Shown: piece after piece, positions 1 to 5,797 of the stretch
Position numbering within the stretch: position 1 is the first letter of the stretch
How the letters are laid out: each line of letters begins with the position of its first letter
Assembly: GCA_913062745.1 (NCBI GenBank)
Contig: CAJXXJ010000082.1
Coordinates: forward strand, 1 to 10,149
Source: an uncultured Phaeodactylibacter sp.
Lineage (GTDB): Bacteria > Bacteroidota > Bacteroidia > Chitinophagales > Saprospiraceae
Direction of reading: 5' to 3'
DNA: 10,149 nucleotides
Translations under genes and position numbers: made by a program
The notes under the pieces: generated by a model
The model's input: only the letters and a program-made list of their open reading frames with translations
What the model was told of the DNA's origin: nothing
The model's database searches: none

Positions 1-1034
1 ACTATGAGCTGTCGCCGGCAGTAAGCATAGAAGAAGCCCTGCTGCTGAGCGGGGGTAGCGAGGTATTGCTGTTTCTCGCAGAGCCGCTGCTGCCCTCTAC
101 CGCCTACACCCTGGAAGTGAGCAGCGAAGTGAGCGACTGTATCGGCAATACCGTGCAAAATACCAGCGCACTGATCGGACTGCCCGAACCGGCTCAGGCC
201 ATGGATATCGTGATTAACGAAATACTGTTTGACCCCAATACCGGCGGCTCAGACTTTGTGGAACTGTATAACCGCTCTGATAAAATCATCGACCTGCAAG
301 GCCTCCGGCTGCTCAATACCGCCAAACTAAGCGGCGATACGGAGGCTACCGTTGAAAGCCCACTGCTGATTTTCCCGCAGGAATACCTGGTCTTTTCCGA
401 AGACCCGTCCAACATCCTGCAGGAGTACACCGTGCCGGTGCCTGCTAACCTGGTGGAAAATGATCTCCCGTCGCTGGACAACGACGAGGGCAACCTGACG
501 CTTCGGCTACAGGGCGTCACTCTGGACTCTTTCAACTACTTTGACGATTACCACTATCCCTTGCTGGATGATGAGGAAGGCGTAAGCCTTGAGCGAGTCT
601 CCCCCGGCAGCCCGACACAGGATGCCGGCAACTGGCACTCCGCCGCCTCCACCGTAGGCTTTGCAACGCCCACCGCAGCCAATTCACAACTGTTTGAGCG
701 GGAGCGCGCCTTTGACAACGTCATCGATATCCCCAACGCTACCTTCTCGCCCGACGGGGACGGCTTCGAGGATATTTTGCTGATTGACTATCAGACCGAT
801 CAGCCCGGCTATACGCTGAATGTTTGGGTCTTTGATGCAGCGGGCCGGGAGATCAGCCGCCTGGTGAACAACGAAACCCTGCCCACAAGCGGTACGCTGA
901 AATGGGATGGCATCGCCGCAGACGGCAGCCCGGCCCGCGCCGGTATTTATGTGCTCTTTTTTGAGTTGTTTACGCCGGAAGGGGCAGTAGAGCGGGAGAA
1001 AAAAGCAGTAGTACTGGCCGGCCAATTGGATTAA
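1..1034 (+). CDS. Exported lamin-tail / FlgD-Ig domain protein, 3' part (5' end outside window)
   Basis: The reading frame is open from the first complete codon (position 3) to the TAA at 1032-1034, giving 343 visible residues, so the true start lies upstream. Three regions can be seen. Visible residues 1-60 look like the end of a bacterial Ig-like (Big_5 type) domain, with the phrase AYTLEVSSEVSDCIGNTV. Residues 67-229 form a lamin-tail domain, with VINEILFDP, DFVELYNRS, the later SLERVSPG and NWHSAASTVGFATPTAANSQ. Residues 237-338 form a FlgD-type Ig domain, opening with TFSPDGDGFEDILLIDY and carrying WDGIAADG and RAGIYVLFFEL. Proteins with this architecture are common in Bacteroidota and are usually exported or surface bound. 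No enzymatic motif is visible, and substrate or function cannot be given. The C-terminus is FlgD-Ig-like rather than a plain type IX sorting domain. dgkA follows after 3 bases, so the two are probably cotranscribed. Confidence 0.85.
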   Translation, partial: YELSPAVSIEEALLLSGGSEVLLFLAEPLLPSTAYTLEVSSEVSDCIGNTVQNTSALIGLPEPAQAMDIVINEILFDPNTGGSDFVELYNRSDKIIDLQGLRLLNTAKLSGDTEATVESPLLIFPQEYLVFSEDPSNILQEYTVPVPANLVENDLPSLDNDEGNLTLRLQGVTLDSFNYFDDYHYPLLDDEEGVSLERVSPGSPTQDAGNWHSAASTVGFATPTAANSQLFERERAFDNVIDIPNATFSPDGDGFEDILLIDYQTDQPGYTLNVWVFDAAGREISRLVNNETLPTSGTLKWDGIAADGSPARAGIYVLFFELFTPEGAVEREKKAVVLAGQLD

Positions 1035-1037
1035 ATC

Positions 1038-1412
1038 ATGTGGAAAGGCAGAAGAGAAAGTTTCCGGAATGCATTTCGCGGCTTGTGGTACACTATACGT
1101 ACACAGCCCAATGCACAAATACACCTGGTGGTCAGCGCCATCATGATCACCTTCGGGATGTTCGTCGGCCTTACCTTTACGGAATGGTGCCTGGCCTTCG
1201 CAGCGGTCGCTTTGGTGCTCGGCGCCGAGGGGCTCAACACCGCTATAGAAGCGCTCACCGACCTCGTATCTCCGGATTACCACCGGCTGGCGGGCATAGC
1301 TAAGGACACCGCAGCCGGGGGCGTGCTGGTCTGTGCCATCTGCGCTGCCATCATCGGGGTCATGATTTTTGGGCCGCATGTGTGGCGCATCGTATCGGCT
1401 TGGCTATATTAG
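1038..1412 (+). CDS. dgkA: DgkA-family membrane lipid kinase (diacylglycerol or undecaprenol kinase)
   Basis: This 124-residue integral membrane kinase belongs to the prokaryotic DgkA family, which phosphorylates diacylglycerol or undecaprenol with ATP. The family core is clear: LGAEGLNTAIEALTD at 61-75 supplies E64, N67, E71 and D75, and AKDTAAGGV at 88-96 supplies K89 and D90. These align by spacing with E. coli E69, N72, E76, D80, K94 and D95. Hydrophobic segments lie near 28-47, 50-66 and 94-113, as expected for a three-helix subunit. The N-terminal amphipathic part reads RNAFRGLWYTIRTQPNAQIH; Q23 sits where E. coli has metal-binding Glu28. The ATG lies 3 bases after the upstream stop, suggesting translational coupling. 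Undecaprenol kinase is the commoner activity outside Proteobacteria and would suit a cell-wall role, but substrate cannot be read from the sequence. Confidence 0.93.
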   Translation: MWKGRRESFRNAFRGLWYTIRTQPNAQIHLVVSAIMITFGMFVGLTFTEWCLAFAAVALVLGAEGLNTAIEALTDLVSPDYHRLAGIAKDTAAGGVLVCAICAAIIGVMIFGPHVWRIVSAWLY

Positions 1413-1432
1413 CGGCCAAAGCGACATAGCAT

Positions 1433-1888
1433 ATGCCTGAATTTACCTGCCTCCCTTTTGCACAGCTTTCGCTGCAGCAACTTTATGAACTGCTCGCCCT
1501 GCGGCAGGAGGTCTTTGTGGTGGAGCAGGATTGCCCTTACCTCGACGCAGACGGCAAGGATGAGCCCGCTCATCATCTGCTGGGCTACAATACACAGGGC
1601 CAGCTGATCGCCTACGCCCGCCTGCTGCCGCCGGGTATTTCTTATCCGGAGTATGCCTCCATCGGACGGGTCATCACCGCTATGCCTGCCAGGCGTACCG
1701 GAGCGGGTAAGGCGCTGATGCGCGAAAGCCTGCAATGGTGCCGGCAGCTGTACGGGGCTGTGCCGGTTAAAATTTCTGCTCAGGTATACCTGCTGAAGTT
1801 TTACCGCTCCTTTGGCTTTCAGGAGGTAGGTGAGGAATACCTCGAGGATGATATACCGCATATTGCGATGGTACGGGAATGGAAGTGA
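1433..1888 (+). CDS. elaA: ElaA-type GNAT family N-acetyltransferase
   Basis: The 151-residue product matches the ElaA branch of the GNAT acetyltransferases along its whole length. Diagnostic stretches are LRQEVFVVEQDCPYLDADGKD (residues 23-43), SIGRVITAMPARRTGAGKAL (76-95), which includes the acetyl-CoA pyrophosphate-binding loop R88-T-G-A-G-K, and the C-terminal LKFYRSFGFQEVGEEYLEDD region (121-140) followed by IPHIAM. ElaA proteins are predicted cytosolic acetyl-CoA dependent transferases; their physiological acceptor is not settled. The gene starts 20 bases after the dgkA stop and is probably the last gene of this forward set, because a hairpin terminator follows at 1959-1990. No good Shine-Dalgarno sequence is visible. 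The ATG at 1433 gives the usual family N-terminus and length. Confidence 0.93.
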   Translation: MPEFTCLPFAQLSLQQLYELLALRQEVFVVEQDCPYLDADGKDEPAHHLLGYNTQGQLIAYARLLPPGISYPEYASIGRVITAMPARRTGAGKALMRESLQWCRQLYGAVPVKISAQVYLLKFYRSFGFQEVGEEYLEDDIPHIAMVREWK

Positions 1889-1890
1889 GG

Positions 1891-1908
1891 CTCGCCAGGC
1901 CTGACGAG
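1891..1908. repeat. 18-base near-perfect palindrome just after elaA
   Basis: The sequence CTCGCCAGGCCTGACGAG reads the same on both strands except for one symmetrical pair (16 of 18 positions match). It begins 3 bases after the elaA stop codon. Without a loop it would need to open its centre to fold as RNA. It could be a protein-binding site or chance; no matching copy was seen elsewhere in the window. Confidence 0.35.
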
Positions 1909-1958
1909 GGTGCTTCCGCAAAACGCAGCACAGCAGCTCTGCCTAAGGCCTAAATGCA

Positions 1959-1990
1959 AAAAGCCGGAACAGCGCACTGTACCGGCTTTT
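1959..1990. terminator. Bidirectional hairpin terminator between elaA and the phosphohexomutase gene
   Basis: An inverted repeat AAAAGCCGG / CCGGCTTTT (1959-1967 and 1982-1990) encloses a second pair ACAG / CTGT around the loop CGCA, with a single A-A mismatch between the two helices. The outer A/T ends provide short U tracts in both directions, with five Ts on the reverse strand and four on the forward strand. It lies between two converging genes, 70 bases after the elaA stop and 27 bases after the mutase stop, the expected place for a shared intrinsic terminator. Confidence 0.8.
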
Positions 1991-2017
1991 CGCCTAAGCG
2001 TATTTTCCTCAGGGCAT

Positions 2018-3412
2018 CTACTGCATCGTTTTGTGCGCAGCATCCAGGATTTTACGCACCTCCGCCTCATTGGGGGCCTGTGCGTACACCCGCAGCACCG
2101 GCTCCGTACCGGAAGGGCGCACCATCACCCAGCTGCCATTGCCCAGGTAAAACTTGAAGCCATCAATGCTTTCCACTTTCTCCACTTTATACTCGCCCAG
2201 CTGCTCGTAGGGAGACTCCTTGCAGGTTTTGATGATGGCCTGCTTTTTCTCTTCGGCGATGTGCAAGTCATCCCGGTCAAAGCTGAAGGGGCCCACCTTT
2301 TCGTAAACCTCCTGAATGAGCTGGCGCAGGGACTTGCCCGTTTTCGCCATAAACTCCAGTATCATCAGCCCGATCCAGATGCCGTCGCGCTCGGGGATGT
2401 GGCCGCTTACCGCCAGGCCGCCGGACTCCTCGCCGCCTACGATGACTTCTTCTTCCGCCATGATCTCAGCGATGTACTTGAAGCCGATTTTAGTTACTTC
2501 GCACTCCAGCCCGTACTGTTCGGCCAGTTGCTTCATCTTGTCGGTAACGGAGAAGGTGATGACCACCTTGCCCTGCTGCTTTTTATGTTCGTACATGTAG
2601 TACAGCAGCAACAGCAGGATGTGGTGCGAATCCACAAAGGCGCCTTCCTCATCGTACATACCGATACGGTCTGCGTCACCGTCATTAGCGATGCCTAAAC
2701 CAATGGAAGGGTCATTTTTGATCAGCTCAGAGAGCTCGCCGAGGTTGCGGTGGATGGGCTCCGGTGCCTGTCCCATAAAGGAAGGGTTGTAGCTGCAGTG
2801 CAACAGCACCGCATCCGGCAGCAGCCGGCGCATCGCATTTTGGCCCGCACCGTACATGGCGTCGTAGGCAATTTTGAACTTGGCAGAACGGATGGTGTCG
2901 AGGTCGAAGTTAGCCTCCACGTGGTCCAGGTAGAGCTGTTCCAGATCAACGTACTCGAGCAAGCCCTTTTCCTCCATTTCCTGAAGGGTAGGCAACTCCT
3001 GATCAAAGGATTCCGGAATTTCATTTTCCACTTCGGTGATCTGCGCCGGCACCATCGGGCCGCCCAGTTTGGACTTCAGTTTGTAGCCGTTGTAGGAAGG
3101 CGGGTTGTGGCTTGCCGTGATGACGACCCCCAGATCCGAATCGGTCTTAACGACCCCCAGCGAGACCATAGGCGTGGAGACATACCCCTTGGCCAGCCTG
3201 ACTTTCAGGCCGTGTGCGCCGATGACGCGGGCGGAGGTTTCTGCGAACAACTCACCGGCAAATCGCGTATCATGACCGATGACCACCTGCTCAGCATTAT
3301 TGTTTTTCATCCAGCGGGCCGTACCTGCCGCCACCCGCTTTACATTATCTACGGTATATTCCTGAGCAATGATCGCCCGCCAGCCATCAGTGCCGAATTT
3401 GATTTTTGTCAT
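2018..3412 (-). CDS. Phosphoglucomutase/phosphomannomutase family protein
   Basis: This 464-residue alpha-D-phosphohexomutase interconverts sugar 1- and 6-phosphates through a phosphoserine enzyme. All four signature loops are present in order: the catalytic loop TASHNPPSYNGYK at 99-111 with phosphoserine S101, the magnesium loop DGDADR at 244-249, the sugar-specificity loop GGEESGG at 326-332, and the phosphate-binding loop RPSGTEP at 432-438. The N-terminus KFGTDGWR is also typical. Length and four-domain layout are normal and no signal peptide is visible, so it is cytosolic. A GEESGG-type loop is compatible with glucose or mannose phosphates; glucosamine mutases (GlmM) usually differ here, but exact substrate cannot be assigned. 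The gene stands alone on the reverse strand, divergent from pcm and convergent with elaA. No Shine-Dalgarno sequence precedes the ATG; the leader is A-rich, as is common in Bacteroidota. Confidence 0.95.
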   Translation of the reverse strand: MTKIKFGTDGWRAIIAQEYTVDNVKRVAAGTARWMKNNNAEQVVIGHDTRFAGELFAETSARVIGAHGLKVRLAKGYVSTPMVSLGVVKTDSDLGVVITASHNPPSYNGYKLKSKLGGPMVPAQITEVENEIPESFDQELPTLQEMEEKGLLEYVDLEQLYLDHVEANFDLDTIRSAKFKIAYDAMYGAGQNAMRRLLPDAVLLHCSYNPSFMGQAPEPIHRNLGELSELIKNDPSIGLGIANDGDADRIGMYDEEGAFVDSHHILLLLLYYMYEHKKQQGKVVITFSVTDKMKQLAEQYGLECEVTKIGFKYIAEIMAEEEVIVGGEESGGLAVSGHIPERDGIWIGLMILEFMAKTGKSLRQLIQEVYEKVGPFSFDRDDLHIAEEKKQAIIKTCKESPYEQLGEYKVEKVESIDGFKFYLGNGSWVMVRPSGTEPVLRVYAQAPNEAEVRKILDAAHKTMQ

Positions 3413-3507
3413 AATTGTTTTTTTGGTTCCTCGACGAAAGAAAGAAATATTGATATGGCTAAAATTAGTAATTTACGCGCACAAGGGCATAAACTAAATG
3501 TGAATTC
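3413..3507. promoter_or_regulatory. AT-rich divergent promoter region between the phosphohexomutase gene and pcm
   Basis: This 95-base spacer is clearly richer in A and T than its flanks and separates two genes read in opposite directions, so it should hold both promoters. The Bacteroidota consensus (TTG about 19 bases upstream of TAnnTTTG) is not matched well. Weak candidates are TAATTTAC at 3469-3476, with TTG at 3450-3452 for pcm, and the reverse-strand TAATTTTA at 3460-3467 for the mutase gene. I place promoters here from gene layout and composition rather than from a clear box. An 18-codon reading frame (3455-3511) overlaps the region. Confidence 0.5.
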
Positions 3508-3511
3508 GTGA
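3455..3511 (+). CDS. Possible 18-residue leader peptide overlapping the pcm start (doubtful)
   Basis: An ATG at 3455 opens the frame MAKISNLRAQGHKLNVNS, ending in TGA at 3509-3511. The stop overlaps the pcm GTG start (3508-3510) as GTGA, an arrangement typical of translationally coupled pairs. An A-rich run (AAAGAAAGAAAT) precedes the ATG, which suits Bacteroidota initiation. Against it: the frame is short and AT-rich, it resembles no known leader, and it may overlap promoter elements. No regulatory amino-acid run such as repeated His, Trp or Met is present. Confidence 0.15.
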   Translation: MAKISNLRAQGHKLNVNS

Positions 3512-4155
3512 CAGACTCTTACCGACATAAAGGCCTGCGCAAGCAACTCATCAACACCCTGCGTGAACGCGGCATCCGCGACGAAGGCGTACTGGAAGCC
3601 ATGCTGCAGCTGCCCAGGCACTTTTTCCTGGACAAGGCCTTTGAGGAGTGGGCCTATCAGGACAAGCCTTTTCCCATTGGTAAAGAACAGACCATTTCAC
3701 AGCCCTACACAGTGGCTTACCAGACCAGCCTGCTGAATGTTCGAAAGCGGGACAAAGTTTTGGAAGTCGGCACGGGCTCCGGGTATCAGGCCGCTGTACT
3801 CGCGCTGCTCGGCGCACGGGTGTACACCGTAGAGCGGCAGGAGTTGCTGCACAAAAGGGCTAAAGCCATCCTGCAGCGCCTAAAGCTGGGAAATATACGT
3901 TGTTATCTGCGCGATGGTTACAAAGGCCTGCCGGAATTTGCGCCCTTTGATGCCATCATCGTGACGGCCGGGGCCACTGAGATCCCCAAAGCGCTGCTCG
4001 AACAACTGCGCGTCGGCGGGCGGCTAGTCATACCCGTTGGCACCGATGCACAACGCATGAAGCGCATCACCCGCATCAGCGAAGAGGAATACGAAACCGA
4101 AGATTTCGCCGATTTCCGTTTCGTCCCCTTTCTCAAAGGCGTCAACCGGGAATAA
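3508..4155 (+). CDS. pcm: Protein-L-isoaspartate O-methyltransferase
   Basis: The 215-residue product is a SAM-dependent methyltransferase that methylates L-isoaspartyl residues of aged proteins, starting their repair to aspartate. The family order is complete: the N-terminal helix RHKGLRKQLINTLRERGI (6-23), LPRHFFLDKAF, the substrate-side motif QTISQPYTVA (61-70), SAM motif I VLEVGTGSGYQAAVLA (84-99), acidic E109 at the end of the next strand, DGY (136-138), FDAIIVTAGA (157-166 region is post-motif), GGRLVIPVG (180-188) and the end FVPFLKG. The GTG start is forced: the frame has a stop at 3490-3492 and no other start codon before 3508, and the resulting N-terminus matches the family. The protein should be cytosolic. 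Its stop codon overlaps a terminator belonging to the converging ftsZ transcript, and no separate forward terminator is evident before ftsZ. Confidence 0.95.
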   Translation: MTDSYRHKGLRKQLINTLRERGIRDEGVLEAMLQLPRHFFLDKAFEEWAYQDKPFPIGKEQTISQPYTVAYQTSLLNVRKRDKVLEVGTGSGYQAAVLALLGARVYTVERQELLHKRAKAILQRLKLGNIRCYLRDGYKGLPEFAPFDAIIVTAGATEIPKALLEQLRVGGRLVIPVGTDAQRMKRITRISEEEYETEDFADFRFVPFLKGVNRE

Positions 4156-4184
4156 AAAACGGCCCGGGAAACCCCCAGACCGTT
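4154..4184 (-). terminator. Intrinsic terminator of the ftsZ (dcw) transcript
   Basis: Read on the reverse strand, AACGGTCTGGG (4184-4174) pairs with CCCGGGCCGTT (4168-4158) as an 11-base stem with two G-U wobbles and a 5-base loop, followed by TTTT, then A and TT. This is a strong rho-independent terminator, 37 bases beyond the ftsZ stop. On the forward strand the two wobbles become C-A mismatches and there is no T tract after the hairpin, so it should work mainly in the ftsZ direction. Its T tract overlaps the TAA stop of pcm. Confidence 0.85.
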
Positions 4185-4221
4185 CTCTATACATCGATCC
4201 ATTATTCTTCTGAGCTCACGC

Positions 4222-5676
4222 TCAATCTACATTATCATGCAGGTAGGTATTTCCGCCGGAGCGGAATTCCCCCTCATCATCGTCTGAAATGGTCCACCGG
4301 GAGCGGCTCTCTTCTCCGGAGTCCGGCACATCATCCAGGCTAACGCCGCGGCGCAGGTAGGCCGGCTCGTTTTCCAGCTCGATGATAGTCTGCGGGTTGC
4401 TGAGCTTTACCCGGTTAGTGCGCAGGCGTTCACGGCGGCGGCGCTCCTTTTCCATCCACTTTTGGCGGTCGGTTTCCTGTGGCTCCTGTACATCCTCTTT
4501 TACGTAAGGCTCCTCGTAGGAGTAGCGGTTACGGTATTTCTCTACGGATGCCCGGATGTCGTCGAATTCGAAGGTGTGCTCCTGGCTTTCGCCGGAAGGC
4601 TCAAAGCCAATGTCCGCCAGGCCTTTTTTTTTGGGCTCCGGGTTGGGGACAGCAGGCTTGTCGTCATCCAGGGAGACGATTACCTTATCATCCTTGCCGG
4701 TTTTAGCCTGTTTCTTCTCGCGGTGCTCGAAGCCGGTGGCAATTACCGTCACACTGATTTTGTCGCCCAGTTCCTCATCGTAGCAATTACCCCAGATAAG
4801 GTCGGTGCCAAAGCCGGCTTCTTCCTGCACGAATTCGGTGATTTCGAAGATCTCGTCCATCGTCACCTCTTTGGTGCCGGAAGTGATGTTCAGCAGGATA
4901 TGCTGTGCCCCTTTGATGTCGTTATCCTCCAGCAGCGGGGAGTGCAGTGCGTCGTCCACCGCCCGGCGGGCCCGGTCTTCGCCTTCCGCGGAAGCGGTAC
5001 CCATGATGGCCACTCCGCTTTCCCGCATGACGGTATTCACATCCTCGAAGTCCACGTTGACGTAGCCCGGTACGGTAATGATTTCCGCAATGCCCTTAGC
5101 GGCGGTGGTAAGGATGTTGTCCGCTTGCGCGAAAGCATCCGAGATGGACAAATTGCCATGGATTTGCCGCAGCTTGTCATTGGAGATGACGATAAGGGTG
5201 TCGACATGCTTTTTCAGCTCCTCCAGGCCCTCCGTACCCTGAGAGGTACGGCGCCGGCCTTCAAAAGTGAATGGCAGCGTGACGATGCCCACTGTCAGGA
5301 TATCCATTTCCTTTGCCGTCTTGGCGATGATAGGCGCAGCGCCCGTACCGGTGCCGCCGCCCATACCGGCGGTGATGAACAACATCCGGCAGTTATTTTC
5401 CAGGTACTGCTTCACCGCTTCAATGGACTCCTCGCAAGCCATCTTTCCGATATTCGGCTTGGAGCCGGCCCCCCGGCCCTCGGTCAGGTTGGGGCCCAGC
5501 TGCATACGGGTAGGCACCGGGCTCAGTTCCATAGCCTGTGAGTCGGTATTGCAAATTGCAAAGTCAACACCGACGATGCCCTGCTTGAACATGTGCGTCA
5601 CGGCATTGCTGCCGCCGCCGCCAACCCCAAGTACTTTTATGATCGGGCTTTCATCTTTTGGCAAATCAAATACCAT
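4222..5676 (-). CDS. ftsZ: Cell division protein FtsZ (tubulin-like GTPase)
   Basis: FtsZ polymerises with GTP into the cytoplasmic Z ring that recruits the divisome. This 484-residue protein shows all core elements: GVGGGGSNAV (17-26), ICNTD (41-45), the tubulin signature GGGTGTGAAP (106-115), FEGRRR (138-143), and the T7 synergy loop N207-V-D209-F-E-D212 that completes the neighbour's GTPase site. The globular domain ends near 318. A long tail follows, with a lysine run at 349-351, a charged helix-like stretch around 406-424, the C-terminal conserved motif ENEPAYLRRG (435-444) and about 40 further acidic residues ending NTYLHDNVD. The tail is longer than in E. coli (383 residues in total) but such lengths are usual in Bacteroidota. 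The gene is last in the cluster, 121 bases after ftsA, with a hairpin in the gap and a terminator downstream. No Shine-Dalgarno sequence is visible before the ATG. Confidence 0.98.
   Translation of the reverse strand: MVFDLPKDESPIIKVLGVGGGGSNAVTHMFKQGIVGVDFAICNTDSQAMELSPVPTRMQLGPNLTEGRGAGSKPNIGKMACEESIEAVKQYLENNCRMLFITAGMGGGTGTGAAPIIAKTAKEMDILTVGIVTLPFTFEGRRRTSQGTEGLEELKKHVDTLIVISNDKLRQIHGNLSISDAFAQADNILTTAAKGIAEIITVPGYVNVDFEDVNTVMRESGVAIMGTASAEGEDRARRAVDDALHSPLLEDNDIKGAQHILLNITSGTKEVTMDEIFEITEFVQEEAGFGTDLIWGNCYDEELGDKISVTVIATGFEHREKKQAKTGKDDKVIVSLDDDKPAVPNPEPKKKGLADIGFEPSGESQEHTFEFDDIRASVEKYRNRYSYEEPYVKEDVQEPQETDRQKWMEKERRRRERLRTNRVKLSNPQTIIELENEPAYLRRGVSLDDVPDSGEESRSRWTISDDDEGEFRSGGNTYLHDNVD
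4624..4632 (-). other. A9 homopolymer in the ftsZ coding strand (possible slippage site)
   Basis: Nine consecutive As on the coding strand encode K349-K350-K351 just after the GTPase domain of FtsZ. One extra A would give a short ending (R, P, G, G, H, W, L) and a product of 358 residues; one fewer A would run about 27 foreign residues to a TAG. Both lose the conserved PAYLRR motif. Runs of nine or more As are known to allow RNA polymerase slippage; that it happens here is inference. Confidence 0.4.
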
Positions 5677-5752
5677 AATTTCAGATTTTTGTTCTGCTGG
5701 GCTTTCCTGCTATTTCCGTTTTCGTGCTACCCAACAATTGGTTGATTGAAGG

Positions 5753-5796
5753 TTATCGGTTCACGGCATGCTTTGCAGGCAGCCGTGAACCGGTAA
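5753..5796 (-). repeat. Long inverted repeat / RNA hairpin between ftsA and ftsZ
   Basis: The arms TTATCGGTTCACGGC (5753-5767) and GCCGTGAACCGGTAA (5782-5796) pair over 15 positions, all Watson-Crick except one T-G. The 14-base interval can add three more pairs (TGC with GCA) beyond a one-base bulge, leaving a 7-base loop. In the ftsAZ message the hairpin begins one base after the ftsA stop codon and ends 76 bases before the ftsZ start. No T tract follows on either strand, so it is not a standard terminator. A role in message stability, processing, attenuation or protein binding is possible. Confidence 0.75.
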
Positions 5797-5797
5797 A

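Noticed and set aside
66..68. TTG as the start of the first gene
   Set aside because: The frame is open upstream to the window edge and the residues fit the same Ig-like domain, so this is an internal leucine codon.
684..1379. Reverse open frame of 231 codons across the lamin-tail gene end and dgkA
   Set aside because: It is antisense to two genes with clear family motifs and shows no domain of its own.
1910..2698. Forward open frame of 262 codons opposite the phosphohexomutase gene
   Set aside because: It runs through the terminator hairpin and the antisense of a well-supported enzyme, with a His/Gln/Leu-rich composition typical of shadow frames.
4211..4224. TGAGC / GCTCA mini-hairpin over the ftsZ stop codon
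   Set aside because: A five-pair stem with no T tract; the much stronger hairpin 27 bases downstream explains termination.
4462..5541. Long open frame (359 codons) on the forward strand opposite ftsZ
   Set aside because: It lies wholly inside the unmistakable ftsZ gene on the other strand, its translation has no recognisable domain, and it follows from the GC-rich codon pattern of ftsZ.
5731..5744. Small palindromic patch around CCAACAATTGGTTG in the ftsZ leader
   Set aside because: Only four-base arms with a short centre; too short to separate from chance and no promoter box is placed around it.
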